A stretch of DNA of 64,000 bases from Luteolibacter sp. LG18 (GTDB lineage: Bacteria > Verrucomicrobiota > Verrucomicrobiia > Verrucomicrobiales > Akkermansiaceae), in contig NZ_AP024600.1 of the NCBI RefSeq assembly GCF_036322585.1, positions 4,588,001 through 4,652,000 on the forward strand. Direction: 5' to 3'. Made by a program: the position numbers and the translations under genes. Below are positions 37,101 to 45,838 of this stretch, piece after piece (position 1 is the stretch's first letter; every line of letters starts with the position of its first letter). A model generated the notes under the pieces. The model was not told the origin of the DNA, did no database searches, and saw only the letters and a program-made list of their open reading frames with translations.

Positions 37101-37949
37101 GAGCTCGCCTTCGAACGCGCGGGCGGCGGCGCGAGCCTCGCTCACGGCTTCCTCCTTCGCCGGAAGCTGCTGCTCGATCTCCGCCTCGCGGATGTCGAGC
37201 CCGCGCACGGAAGTCTTCAGCTCGCCGAGTTCGGCGGTGATTTCCACGAACTTCTTGTGACCGAGGTGGGTGTCCAGGATGCGGACGTCACCGGCCAGAG
37301 ACTGGTAGCGGCGGGCCTTCGCGACCTGGCGCTTGAGCGAGTTCATGCGGCGGTCCTGCTCGGCGAGCACGTCGGACACGCGCAGCAGGTTCGCCTCGGT
37401 GTATTCCAGCTTGCGCAGGGCCTCCTTCTTCTCGCGCTTGTACTTGGTGATGCCCGCGGCCTCTTCGAACACCATGCGGCGCTCTTCCGGCTTCGAGGAA
37501 AGGATCTGGTCGATCTGTCCCTGCGCCATGATCGAGTAGGCGGTGCGGCCGATACCGGTGTCCATGAGCATGTCATGGATGTCCTTCAAGCGGCACAGCG
37601 TGTTGTTGATGCGGTACTCCGAGCGGCCGTCCCGGTAGACGCGGCGGGTGATCGAGACCTCGTTGTAATCCACCTTCAGCGCGGCCTCGCAATCGGCCAT
37701 CGTCAGCGTCACCTCGGCCATGCCCAGCGGCTTGCGACGCTCGGTACCGTTGAAGATGACGTCCGCCATTTCACCGCCGCGCAGCGCCTTGGCGGAGGTT
37801 TCCCCCAGCACCCAGCGGATGGCGTCCACGACGTTCGACTTGCCGCAGCCGTTGGGGCCGACGATGCCGGTCACGCCGCGGTCGAACTCGATCAGGGTCT
37901 TGTCGGCGAACGACTTGAAGCCGTGGATTTCGAGAGTCTTTAAATACAT
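34176..37949 (-). CDS. smc: Chromosome segregation protein SMC with an acidic insertion
   Basis: A 1257-residue condensin ATPase, longer than the usual 1170-1190. The Walker A motif is in GIVGPNGCGKSNVVDAIRW, the hinge lies around VLAGLIEADNTCARAIEAALGGHLQAV (about residues 515-600), and the signature LLSGGERSMTAVALLFS and Walker B FCVLDELDAPLDESN are near the end; two long coiled coils lie between. About 50 extra residues interrupt the C-terminal coil near the head (about 34880-35035; SEEGDEDEMETVVV). It organises and compacts the chromosome. No scpA/scpB in the window. Start chosen at ATG 37949. Confidence 0.95.
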   Translation of the reverse strand: MYLKTLEIHGFKSFADKTLIEFDRGVTGIVGPNGCGKSNVVDAIRWVLGETSAKALRGGEMADVIFNGTERRKPLGMAEVTLTMADCEAALKVDYNEVSITRRVYRDGRSEYRINNTLCRLKDIHDMLMDTGIGRTAYSIMAQGQIDQILSSKPEERRMVFEEAAGITKYKREKKEALRKLEYTEANLLRVSDVLAEQDRRMNSLKRQVAKARRYQSLAGDVRILDTHLGHKKFVEITAELGELKTSVRGLDIREAEIEQQLPAKEEAVSEARAAARAFEGELAELRQQLNEHRNALSAAEGRIAFNEERKAELESRIRQNHEDIEDTREKLARQEFEFISANEELESLTRRIIEQENQLAEHEERSRFSKAERESIENNLREARGEANRTQTLVASHQARIEAALSQLEGTRERARQLGEEEERLMLELEEFRAEQMRFQDEVSENAARITEFEEVFQKAERAFQHTRGDLDAARTAAAEAHKVLAQRSSRLDVVRQLVASGEGFEKGTRSVLGGLDQPDHFKPGLLGVLAGLIEADNTCARAIEAALGGHLQAVLVTESKLAEEIIGRLAEKKLGVAAVLPTEFIGHAAGTQMQALPEGAVAWALDRVKSDSRVTAVLERLLEHVLVVPDLATAMKLRASLPGTTFATLNGELLGAEGVIRGGVAGDGSASVLERQNEVRSLETEVAELTRAEEEARSRVEELEHRLTETQEEVEVSRERLQRQKVEVSTLQGQLSLATREVENYETKLENVRWERGELDQRERAAAEARESLENELASARERLEGLDSDQRRLQTEADSAARREAEFAEGLNELRTSLAVERRAKQAAEEQQRPMEARLAELREVSMRRESEIASFEQRIEAATAESASLAEQCETHRYEAEDLQVEIDSRAASRTGLLEAIEQAESVLGDLRRQHSRITEQKGREEVASTKLELRLESLVQTILERHQIELESFEPDAHALLACIASQKSQQARGGRQVVVGSEEGDEDEMETVVVNATAEEKIELPGEMTGEPDWSFVESTVGDLKRRLDSMGPVNLDAIEEYEELEERNTFLRNQHEDLMRSKNELMEVIERINEETKRRFTETFAQVKINFRDMFKELFGEQGKADLMLIDENDPLESGIEVIAKPPGKKLQSISLLSGGERSMTAVALLFSIYMIKPSPFCVLDELDAPLDESNINRFVKVLDRFIDNSQFIIVTHSKRTMARADVMYGVTMEEFGVSKPVGMRLTSADNMGKNEAKTAAQKAALRLDA

Positions 37950-38136
37950 CCGGACAGGAGGGTTGGAGGTTGCCCCGAGAGGGATGGGGTGAGGTGAGAG
38001 TAACCGGTTTTCGCCCCCCTGCAATCCAACAACGAAAAACCACACTACATCTTGTGTTGTTTTCCGATCCAAATACCTACCTGTTGAGAATTGTGAAATT
38101 AAGGTTTTCCGTAATAATTCGCAGGCATGGCCCCGA

Positions 38137-39558
38137 CTAACGCTTTCCCGTGCGCTCCATACCCGGAGGTAGCTGGGGTGCGCCGCCGGGAGCTGGTCTG
38201 ATCGCCGGTATAGGGGGAGGAGTGGCAGAGATCGTCCCCACCTCCAGCCCGGGAACGAGTTCAGCCACCAACTTCCGGAATTCATCCACTGACGCGGCCT
38301 TTCCTCGGGCAAGCTCGATGAGCTGGATCTTCCGAGCCAGTTCGGCGTCATCCGTTCGCCAGTTGACGGAGTTCCGGTCGAGCATGGCGCGCCGGGATTG
38401 CAATTCGCCCGTGAGCTTGGCGGCGAGTTCCGGAATGGACGCCACCAAGTCGGCCGCCAGCTTGGCGGTAGCCTCGCGGTTTTCCTCACGCCATAGGTAC
38501 CACTTGCCGGAATGGTTGCTGGTTCCCATCTGGACGTAGTGCTTTCCTGCCACGGGGACTTTCAGCGTGTCCTCATAAGGGGCATTGTCGGTGCCATAAG
38601 GCGGGATACGGGTAGTGACGATGGTTTTACCGCTCTCAGCATCGACCACCCGGATGTCGACAAAGGCGGACATTTGCCGCGGCGGCTGGATTTGGACCCC
38701 GTTCTTCATTCTCACCGGTGGCAGATAGCTCCAACTCGAAAGCCGGAAATGAAGGATGTAGGGCGTCTTGGATTCATAGGTGGCGCTCGGAACCTTACCC
38801 CCATCCCCCCCACCGATGACGTGACTTTCCGGCTTCGGACCGGAAGGGGAAGGTGCCGGGGCCTCGGAAGGAGGGACGGTATCCGGATTGGTGGGTTTGG
38901 GATACAGCACCCCGCCCAACACTCCCGGCATCAGTTCATCGAGAAGCGCTGCATACTCGGCGCGCTTGCTCGGATCCGCCTCGGCGAGACGTTTCTGTTT
39001 CCTTTCGATCGCTGCCAGCTTGGCACCATAGTGGGTGGGATCCGGCCGCTGGAGCTCCAACGTCTTCAAATCCTCGCGCTGATACACAAGCGACATGCGG
39101 ACCCGATTCCCATAGATCCGGAGGTCCACGTTTGGATCGGGCTCAGGAAGATTGGCAGCCGGCGAACGCTCCGGTTCCGCTCCATACCAAAGTTGCCAGA
39201 TCATGCCCTTTCCGACGTTCGTAAGCAGGACCCGGTGCCGTCCCTTGACCGACACCTCAAGCTGCCCGCGAGAAGCAATCGATGTTTTTTCCAGGATGAC
39301 CTTGCCGGTGTCGGCATCAAGGACCTTGAGCGTGCAATCCGTGGTCGGTCCCGGCGGCACGCTCCGTGTCGGATTAATGGAATCGTCCACGGTGCTCCAA
39401 GCGAGGGTATAGGAGCCAGAGGAAACGTAATCGGGAGATGGAAGCGCCGCGTCCTGCCTATAGATGAGACATCCCCATGTCCTCTGCGCCTGGTCCATGG
39501 CCCGCACGGACAAGGACAAGATCACCGCTAAACCGGCAAAGCCAACCGTTCGGAACAT
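38137..39558 (-). CDS. Secreted hypothetical protein with an internal duplication
   Basis: A 473-residue exported protein (signal MFRTVGFAGLAVILSLSVRA). Two similar halves can be recognised. Each has a beta-rich module (TLKVLDADTGKVILEK... KGRHRVLLTN and DIRVVDAESGKTIVTT... AGKHYVQMGT) ending in a Trp-rich turn (WQLWYG / WYLWRE), then a helical segment ending EYAALLDELMPGV or EFRKLVAELVPGL. The halves are joined by a Pro/Ser linker. A predicted periplasmic or surface binding protein; the function is unknown. Confidence 0.65.
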   Translation of the reverse strand: MFRTVGFAGLAVILSLSVRAMDQAQRTWGCLIYRQDAALPSPDYVSSGSYTLAWSTVDDSINPTRSVPPGPTTDCTLKVLDADTGKVILEKTSIASRGQLEVSVKGRHRVLLTNVGKGMIWQLWYGAEPERSPAANLPEPDPNVDLRIYGNRVRMSLVYQREDLKTLELQRPDPTHYGAKLAAIERKQKRLAEADPSKRAEYAALLDELMPGVLGGVLYPKPTNPDTVPPSEAPAPSPSGPKPESHVIGGGDGGKVPSATYESKTPYILHFRLSSWSYLPPVRMKNGVQIQPPRQMSAFVDIRVVDAESGKTIVTTRIPPYGTDNAPYEDTLKVPVAGKHYVQMGTSNHSGKWYLWREENREATAKLAADLVASIPELAAKLTGELQSRRAMLDRNSVNWRTDDAELARKIQLIELARGKAASVDEFRKLVAELVPGLEVGTISATPPPIPAIRPAPGGAPQLPPGMERTGKR

Positions 39559-39629
39559 ACCCGCGGGTCTAGACAGATCCTCGGCACTTCACAACTCCGG
39601 AAGATCTACAACTCCGGCACAAAAATAAA

Positions 39630-39657
39630 AGCCCCCGGAACCGAGTTCCGGAGGCTT
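39630..39657 (-). terminator. Terminator of the Gfo/Idh dehydrogenase gene
   Basis: On the minus strand GCCTCCGGAA and TTCCGGGGGC pair around CTCGG and are followed by TTTTATTTTTG, 28 bases after the stop at 39685. Confidence 0.85.
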
Positions 39658-39684
39658 GATGAGCGGCTTGGTCGATGAACCGGA

Positions 39685-40836
39685 TCAGACCAGCTCGGGC
39701 ACGTCGATCCAGCGGCCTTCGTGGTGGGACTTCCAACTCAGCTCCGCGAGCTGGACGCCCTTCGCGCCATCAAGCAGCGACCAGCGGAACGGCTCGTCGG
39801 CGACGACATGCTTCAGGAACAGCTCCCACTGGATCTTGAAGGCGTTCTCGAAATTGAGCTGGTCCGGCACTTCGGTCCAGCGGTCGTAGTAGTTGATCGG
39901 GCTGTCGATGTCGGGGTTCCACACCGGGCGCGGGGTGACGCTCTGGTGCTGCACCCAGCACTTGCGGAGGCCGACGATGGCGGAGCCTTCGGTGCCATCG
40001 ACCTGCATGGTGAAGAGGTCGTCGCGGCGGACGCGGACGTTCCAGGAGGAATTGAACTGGCAGGTGATGCCGGTGTCGGTCTCGAAGATCGCGTAGGCGG
40101 AGTCATCGGCGGTGCAATCGAAGGCCTTGCCGTTCTCATCGTAGCGCACCGGGATGTGGGTGGCGGCCTTGCAGAACACGCGGTTGACGTTGCCGAAGAG
40201 GTTGTCGATCACGTAGCGCCAGTGGCAGTGCATGTCGATGATCATGCCGCCGCCGTCTTCCTCGCGGTAGTTCCAGCTCGGACGCTGGATCGGCTGGCCC
40301 TCGTGCTCGCCGGTGAAGACCCAGTAGCCGAACTCGCCGCGCACGGAGAGAATCTTGCCGAAGAAGCCCTGCTCCTTGAGAAGCTGGAATTTCCGCAGGC
40401 CCGGGAGCCACAGCTTGTCCTGGACCACGCCATTCTTCACTCCGGCGGCCTCGGCCACGCGGGCGATGCGCACGGCTTCATCGAGCGACACGGCGGTCGG
40501 CTTCTCGCAGTAGATGTGCTTGCCGGCGGCGATGGCCTTTTCCAGGAAGCCAACACGGTAAGGAGTGCCGGAGGCATCGAAGAAGATCTCGTTGTAGGAA
40601 TCCGCGAGGGCGGCATCGAGGTCGGTGGACCAGCGCTCGACATTGTACTTCTTCGCGAGGGCCTGGAGCTTGTCGGCGCTACGGCCGGTGAGGATCGGGT
40701 CCGGAATCACGCGGGTGTCGCCGCAGACCACGCCGCCCTGGTCACGGATGGCGAGGATGGAGCGCACGAGGTGCTGGTTGGTGCCCATGCGTCCGGTGAC
40801 GCCGTTCAGGATGATGCCGATGGTGCGGGTGTTCAT
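39685..40836 (-). CDS. Gfo/Idh/MocA-family NAD(P)-dependent oxidoreductase
   Basis: A 383-residue sugar or polyol dehydrogenase-like enzyme. The N-terminal Rossmann domain has ILNGVTGRMG and the family EKP motif in GKHIYCEKPTAVSLDEAVRI, and the C-terminal alpha/beta domain includes the conserved WNYREEDGGGMIIDMHCHW segment. By family it oxidises or reduces a carbohydrate derivative with NAD(P). It lies in a minus-strand cassette with a TIM-barrel isomerase, LacI regulator and DapA-like aldolase, 203 bases downstream of the isomerase. That gap holds a 152-base inverted repeat, so it may have its own promoter. Confidence 0.88.
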   Translation of the reverse strand: MNTRTIGIILNGVTGRMGTNQHLVRSILAIRDQGGVVCGDTRVIPDPILTGRSADKLQALAKKYNVERWSTDLDAALADSYNEIFFDASGTPYRVGFLEKAIAAGKHIYCEKPTAVSLDEAVRIARVAEAAGVKNGVVQDKLWLPGLRKFQLLKEQGFFGKILSVRGEFGYWVFTGEHEGQPIQRPSWNYREEDGGGMIIDMHCHWRYVIDNLFGNVNRVFCKAATHIPVRYDENGKAFDCTADDSAYAIFETDTGITCQFNSSWNVRVRRDDLFTMQVDGTEGSAIVGLRKCWVQHQSVTPRPVWNPDIDSPINYYDRWTEVPDQLNFENAFKIQWELFLKHVVADEPFRWSLLDGAKGVQLAELSWKSHHEGRWIDVPELV

Positions 40837-40868
40837 GAGTGGTTTTGGGATGGGGTCCGCCTTTTGGA

Positions 40869-41020
40869 GACAGAATTTACAAAATTGGCAGAATTGACGA
40901 AGAGATCTTGGAATCGGGAGCTCGAGAATTAATTGGCGGCAATTTTCATAGAACTAAAATGATACCGTTTGGAGCGCCCCTACTCTTCCCGTGAATTCTG
41001 AAAATTCTGTCAATTCTGTC
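40869..41020. repeat. Inverted repeat with AATTCTG triplets
   Basis: Two 31-base arms (40869-40899 and 40990-41020) are inverted copies of each other with about five mismatches. Each arm carries three AATTCTG/AATTTTG units spaced 9-10 bases. The 90 bases between them show nothing coding. The element fills the gap between the isomerase and the Gfo/Idh gene. Confidence 0.65.
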
Positions 41021-41039
41021 CGAAAAGAGCCGTGGAATT

Positions 41040-41852
41040 TCACAGGTTCGCGCAGGAGGCGGAGATCTTGTCGAGGAAGACGTGCTGGTTCTCGGCCCAG
41101 TATTTGCGGGAGAAAATCTCGACCTCGGTGAGGGCGTTGAAACCGGCGGCCTTCACCATCTTCGCGATGCGGGCGGAGGCGTTGACTCCCTCGCCGGGCA
41201 GGCCGCGATCGAGGAGGATGTGGTCGAAGTCCGGCTTGAACTCGCAGACATGGAAGGCGAAGAGGCGGTTCTTCGCGGCGCAGTAGCGGATCTCCTGCTC
41301 CAGCTCGCGCTCCCACCAGATGTGGAAGACATCGGCGGCGACGCCGACGAGCGGATGCTCGAGCTGGTCGCACAGCCAGTTCGCATCCCGCATGGAAGCC
41401 ACGGCACAGCGGTCGCCGGCATACATCGGATGGAGCGGCTCGATGGCGAGCTTGATCCCGGCGGCCTCGGCGGCCGGGAGGATGGCGGCGAGGCCATCGA
41501 TGATCTGTTCGAAATTCTCCTTCGGCCCCTGCCCCACCGTGCCGCCGCAGACGAGCACGATCATCGGCAGGCCGAGGGCCTCGCACTCGCGGATCACCGC
41601 GAGGTTGTCATCAATGCCGCGCTGACGCGCCGCGGCATCGAGACCGGTGAAGAAGCCACCGCGGACATAGGACACGCCTTGCAGCCCGCTGTCCGCGATC
41701 TTCCTGCGGACGCGGCCGAGATCCTCGCCCGCGACCGTTTCCCGCCACACGGACAGCCCGCCGAATCCATGCCGTGCGTAGTTCTCGATGCATTCATCGA
41801 TGGACCACGGCTTGTTGGTGAAGGTATGGATCGCGAGCTGGTCTGGAGTCAT
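41040..41852 (-). CDS. Sugar phosphate isomerase/epimerase-like TIM-barrel protein
   Basis: A 270-residue AP-endonuclease-2/xylose-isomerase-like barrel. Metal-binding residues are expected at the ends of strands in LAIEPLHPMYAGDR, VGVAADVFHIWWE, FAFHVCEFKPDF and LTEVEIFSRKYW, all well preserved. It likely isomerises or epimerises a sugar or related acid. The start at ATG 41852 shares one base with the lacI stop (TGATG), so translation is probably coupled. Third gene of the cassette. Confidence 0.85.
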   Translation of the reverse strand: MTPDQLAIHTFTNKPWSIDECIENYARHGFGGLSVWRETVAGEDLGRVRRKIADSGLQGVSYVRGGFFTGLDAAARQRGIDDNLAVIRECEALGLPMIVLVCGGTVGQGPKENFEQIIDGLAAILPAAEAAGIKLAIEPLHPMYAGDRCAVASMRDANWLCDQLEHPLVGVAADVFHIWWERELEQEIRYCAAKNRLFAFHVCEFKPDFDHILLDRGLPGEGVNASARIAKMVKAAGFNALTEVEIFSRKYWAENQHVFLDKISASCANL

Positions 41853-42853
41853 CAGGGTGTGGGGAAAGTCGACTGCCCCGGCAGCAGCAATCCGGTGATG
41901 CGGATGCACTGCGGCATGGGCGTGGATTCAATGATGCGGTTCGCGAGCTCGCGTCCCGCCTGAAACGCGAATTCGTGCACCGGCATCTTCACGGTGGTGA
42001 GAAGCGGGCGGGCGAGGCCACGGACCGGCGAGTCATCGAAGCCGGTGACCTGGCACTGCTCCGGCACGGCGATGCCGGCGCGGGCCAGCTCCGCAAGCAC
42101 GGCGGTGGCGACGAGATCGTTCACGCAGAAGAGCGCGTTGAAGGACGACGCCAGCTTCTTCACCGAGGCGGTGTCGATCGACTTGAAGTTCTCGTAGTAG
42201 ACGACCTGCTTCTCGTGGTCGGGGGAGAGACCTCGGGCAGTGAGCGCCTTGGTCCAGCCTTCGAGGCGTTCGCGGAAGACGACGTTGGCGCTCTCGATGC
42301 CGATGAAGACAGGCTTCACTTCCTTGTCCTTCGCACCGGTGATCACGTGCTCGACGAGGTCACCCATGCCGCTGGCATAGTCCGAGGTGACACACGGCAC
42401 GCCGGAAAGGTTGCGGTTCAGCACCACGACCGGGATCGAGCGCTTCTTCAGGGTGGCCAGGGTGGCGGCGTCCGGCTCGTGGAAGGCGAAGATGAAGGCA
42501 TCGGTGTCGCCGCCCTTCTTGTGCGGGAAGGGATCGTAGTTCTCGCCACCGGTGTCGCAGATCAGATTGCAGCTCGACGGGGCGAGGCCCTCGCGCAGGC
42601 CGATGATGAGCTGCTCGAAATCGTAGAACAGCGCGCGCTCCGGATTGTCGTGGTGCGGAAGGACCAGGCGCACGCTGAGGATCGCCCGGCCACGGTGGCG
42701 GCGGACGGTACGACGCTCGAAGCCGAGATCGCGCGCGACCTTCTCCACCCGCTCCCGGACGTCGTCACTGACGAGACGTGACCCCTTCAGGGCGCGGGAG
42801 ACGGTGGAGGCGGAAACGCCGGCTTCGGCAGCGATGTCGTAAATGGTGGCCAT
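41852..42853 (-). CDS. LacI-family transcriptional regulator
   Basis: A 333-residue regulator with the N-terminal LacI helix-turn-helix and hinge helix (TIYDIAAEAGVSASTVSRALKG) and a periplasmic-binding-protein-like effector domain. It sits inside the cassette it probably controls, only 3 bases after the aldolase gene. The effector is likely an intermediate of the same catabolic route. A palindrome at 43833-43844 upstream of the first gene is a candidate operator. Confidence 0.92.
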   Translation of the reverse strand: MATIYDIAAEAGVSASTVSRALKGSRLVSDDVRERVEKVARDLGFERRTVRRHRGRAILSVRLVLPHHDNPERALFYDFEQLIIGLREGLAPSSCNLICDTGGENYDPFPHKKGGDTDAFIFAFHEPDAATLATLKKRSIPVVVLNRNLSGVPCVTSDYASGMGDLVEHVITGAKDKEVKPVFIGIESANVVFRERLEGWTKALTARGLSPDHEKQVVYYENFKSIDTASVKKLASSFNALFCVNDLVATAVLAELARAGIAVPEQCQVTGFDDSPVRGLARPLLTTVKMPVHEFAFQAGRELANRIIESTPMPQCIRITGLLLPGQSTFPTP

Positions 42854-42856
42854 GGT

Positions 42857-43804
42857 TTAGAACGAGTATCCGAGACGCGCGGCACAGTCCATGATGATCC
42901 CTGCCTCCCACTCGGGACGGCGCGGGCACTGCGGGTGCGGCTCGGAAGACGGGATTCGGCCTATCAGATGCTGGAATACCGCGCAACTGTGCTTGTAGGC
43001 CGGGACGGGCGCCCGGAAGCCCACATTGCCAAGATATTGCAGCGCGTCATTGAGCTCGAAATAGCGGTCGTCACCCGCTTCCCAGTAGGCGTCCCGCTCG
43101 GCGAACTTCTCCGGGCAGAAGGCGGCCAGGCCCAGCAGGTAGTCCGAGCCATATTCGACCATGTCGATCCCGAGGTCGTTGCCGGTGAAAATCATGAACT
43201 CCGGCCGGATTTCGTCGCGGATCTCCAGGCGGCGCAGCTCCATGCCGCGGTCCAGCGAGGAGTGCTTCATGCCTTTCAGCTCCCGGATCTGGATCAGGCC
43301 GCGGACCGTCTCCTCGTCATAAATCATGCCGTTCGGAGCGAACATCTTGCCGAGTTCGAAGCCGAAGACGGCGTCGTAGCCCTTGCAGACCTTCGCGTAG
43401 AGATCGACGATCTCGGCCGGGGACCAGTTGTGGAAACGGGTGGTCTGGAATAGGATCGGGGTGCCGCCGAAGGACACGATCTCGTCCATCTGGCGGCGGT
43501 AGAGTTCAACGAGATCCCCTTCCAGGCCCTCCACGAACACCCCGGCGACGAAATCGCGGCGGCCTTGGATGACGCCTTTTGTCCACCCCAGCACCTGGGT
43601 GCGCTCCGCGGCGGTGAGGTAGTTGGCGTAGCCGGTGTCCATGTTCACCGCGCAGCCGAGACCGGCATCGGTGGTGCGGGCCACGGCCTGTTCGAAAGCC
43701 TCACGGGCGATGGTGCCATCGGCATTGAACGGAAGCAGGCAGGCGGCGTAGCCGGTGATCTTGCGGCGGAGCCGACGGGCCTCATGGCGGGATTCGATGG
43801 ACAT
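42857..43804 (-). CDS. DapA-family (dihydrodipicolinate synthase-like) aldolase
   Basis: A 315-residue TIM-barrel protein of the DHDPS/NAL superfamily, first in the LacI cassette. The putative Schiff-base lysine lies in LKGMKHSSLDRG, as in class I aldolases. The Tyr of the DapA triad is not evident: the aligned strand reads FQTTRFHNW in place of the PYYN-type motif, so lysine biosynthesis is unlikely. By context it cleaves or dehydrates a sugar acid-like compound. ATG at 43804. Confidence 0.82.
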   Translation of the reverse strand: MSIESRHEARRLRRKITGYAACLLPFNADGTIAREAFEQAVARTTDAGLGCAVNMDTGYANYLTAAERTQVLGWTKGVIQGRRDFVAGVFVEGLEGDLVELYRRQMDEIVSFGGTPILFQTTRFHNWSPAEIVDLYAKVCKGYDAVFGFELGKMFAPNGMIYDEETVRGLIQIRELKGMKHSSLDRGMELRRLEIRDEIRPEFMIFTGNDLGIDMVEYGSDYLLGLAAFCPEKFAERDAYWEAGDDRYFELNDALQYLGNVGFRAPVPAYKHSCAVFQHLIGRIPSSEPHPQCPRRPEWEAGIIMDCAARLGYSF

Positions 43805-43832
43805 GGGATGAACTTGTCGTGAAAGTTATTTT

Positions 43833-43844
43833 ATTGCGTGCAAT
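43833..43844. promoter_or_regulatory. Candidate LacI operator
   Basis: The palindrome ATTGC-GT-GCAAT sits about 29 bases before the aldolase start, in an AT-rich stretch where a promoter is expected. Its similarity to LacI-family sites is suggestive only. Confidence 0.4.
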
Positions 43845-44040
43845 TATTACGCGTGCTTGAGAGGAGTAACGGGGAAACCGATGGCGGGTGTCAAGGAGGA
43901 ATCAACGAAGAAGCGGGCCATGTCAGGCTAATGGAGCGATCAATGGCAGCTTTTCCCATCCGTGTTCCGCCGTCCTCGCATTTCTCCGCAAAATAATTTG
44001 TCCGTATCTACCGACCACCGGGTGTATTTTGTTAAACCGG

Positions 44041-45819
44041 ATGAAGACCACGGACACCGCCCTCCTGAAGTTGTTCGCACGGGAGCAAGAGGAAGCAGCG
44101 TTCACCGAACTGGCGCGGCGCTACAGCAGCCTCATCTTCCACACGGCGCTACGCCGAACCGGCAGCCATGCTCTCGCTGAAGAGGTTTCGCAAAAAGTGC
44201 TCTGCGCACTCGCACGCAAGGCAGCCGAACTGGCCCTCACCACCGACGACCGCGGCCTCGGCCCCTGGCTCCACCGGGCCACCAGCCTGGAGGCCTCCAA
44301 GGCTATCCGAACGGAATCCTCCCAGCAACGCCGAAGGCACCTCCAGCACCCCGACGACATGCCCGCCACCACTTCCGGAACCTCCCTTTGGGACGACGCA
44401 CTGCCGCATCTCGATCTCGCTCTCGACCGGCTCGGCGAAAGCGACCGCAGCGTGCTGATTCTCCACTATTTCCGTCGGATGACCTTCCGCGAGATCGCTG
44501 CCTCCACCGGGCGGTCAGTCGACGCCGTCCAAAAACAATCCGTCCGCGCGCTCGACAAGCTGTCCGGCCTCCTCCGCGCCCGCGGTGTTGTCCTCTCCGT
44601 CGCCGGCCTCACCGCCGGCCTCGCCGCGGAATCCGCGAAGGCCGTACCCACGGCCTTCATCTCCACCTTCGCCTCTCAGGCCTCCACCATACTTCCAGCC
44701 AACCCCATCCTCGTCATGCTCTCCACCAAGACCAAAATCCTCGTGACCGCCGTCGTGATTCTCTGTGCGATCCCATTGGTCTCTCAGCAGCTCGCCATCT
44801 CCCGTGCCACCCGGCATTCCACCGCTCTGCCGAGCATGCAGGTCACCTTCGGAGATCCGCTTGCCACTCTCGCCACAGGCTCCTCCCGCCAGCGATCCTC
44901 CCGCCCCGCGGCTTCCCCATCCACCTCTTCGGCCATCTCCGACCAATGCGATTGGAAGACCCTGATGGACGAGACCTTCAATGACAAACTGAGCCCCACC
45001 GACCGAGCTGCTCTCCGCGCGAAACTCGAAGCCATGTCACCCACCGACCGCGCCCGGGTGATGCGGGAAGCCGCCGGGGCGGAGCTGACCCTCTCGCAGA
45101 AATCCGGGTTCCTGGCTGGGATCAGCCATTCCCTGATAGAAACCGATCCCGGGCTCGTCTGCCCTATCGTCATGGACGCGTTCAAAGGGGAGCCCTCCTT
45201 CGACCACCTGTTCGATAACGCACTCGGCAATGAGGCTTACAAAGAATGGCTCAAGCAGAACCCCGCCGCCGCCCAAGCTTGGTATGAACGCCTGAAACAA
45301 GAAAGGGACCAAGGTGGATGGGGCCCCAAAGAGCTGGTCGACTCCATCCAAATCCCGCTATTTGAGACGCTGGTCCGAACCAATCCCGATGCCGCGCGGG
45401 CCATGCTCGCCGCGGAGGCCTCCGCCGAGTCGAAGGACCATCTCATGCACGGTGCCTTCCTTTCCTACATAGGCGAAGGCGAAAAGGCAAACGAAGAGCG
45501 TGCGGGTTCCGGAAGCGCCGCCGCAGCCGCCATCTATCTTCAATACCTGCGGGAGCAGCCGGTCGATTCCGGCGATCAGCAGAGCATGTTCAACAAGATG
45601 ATCACCAATTTCGCGGACGAGGGCAACCACGATGCCCTCCAGGCTTGGTTATCCCTTCCAAACCTCACACCGGAAGAGAAGCAGACCATCGGCACCCTGG
45701 TCGCGCTCAACAGCATTCACTATCCGGACAAAGCGCCCGCCATGGAAGCCTTGCTGAAGAAAGCCATGCCTCAGGACGCCGACCACCTCCTCCAGCAGGC
45801 ACGTGAGTCCGGGAAATAA
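44041..45819 (+). CDS. ECF-type sigma factor fused to a membrane helix and extracytoplasmic helical tail (A1)
   Basis: A 592-residue protein. Residues 1-190 are a sigma-70 domain with region 2 (ALLKLFAREQEEAAFTELARRYSSLIF... EVSQKVLCAL) and region 4 (LGESDRSVLILHYFRRMTFREIAASTGRSVDAVQKQSVRAL). A linker follows, then a single transmembrane segment (ILVTAVVILCAIPLV, about 232-247) and about 340 residues of helical tail with a W-L-x-x-N-P-A-A-A-x-x-W motif. The N-terminal sigma domain would face the cytoplasm and the tail the periplasm. It probably recruits RNA polymerase to target genes at the membrane or after release by proteolysis; signal and targets are unknown. ATG 44041 starts it in the right place; B1 follows by 19 bases. 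Confidence 0.85.
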   Translation: MKTTDTALLKLFAREQEEAAFTELARRYSSLIFHTALRRTGSHALAEEVSQKVLCALARKAAELALTTDDRGLGPWLHRATSLEASKAIRTESSQQRRRHLQHPDDMPATTSGTSLWDDALPHLDLALDRLGESDRSVLILHYFRRMTFREIAASTGRSVDAVQKQSVRALDKLSGLLRARGVVLSVAGLTAGLAAESAKAVPTAFISTFASQASTILPANPILVMLSTKTKILVTAVVILCAIPLVSQQLAISRATRHSTALPSMQVTFGDPLATLATGSSRQRSSRPAASPSTSSAISDQCDWKTLMDETFNDKLSPTDRAALRAKLEAMSPTDRARVMREAAGAELTLSQKSGFLAGISHSLIETDPGLVCPIVMDAFKGEPSFDHLFDNALGNEAYKEWLKQNPAAAQAWYERLKQERDQGGWGPKELVDSIQIPLFETLVRTNPDAARAMLAAEASAESKDHLMHGAFLSYIGEGEKANEERAGSGSAAAAAIYLQYLREQPVDSGDQQSMFNKMITNFADEGNHDALQAWLSLPNLTPEEKQTIGTLVALNSIHYPDKAPAMEALLKKAMPQDADHLLQQARESGK

Positions 45820-45838
45820 GTCGATCCTCTTGTTCTCC

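Noticed and set aside
34107..37943. A 1278-codon open frame opposite smc
   Set aside because: It mirrors the SMC coiled-coil codons (Leu/Glu/Gln-rich) and has no independent motif or signal.
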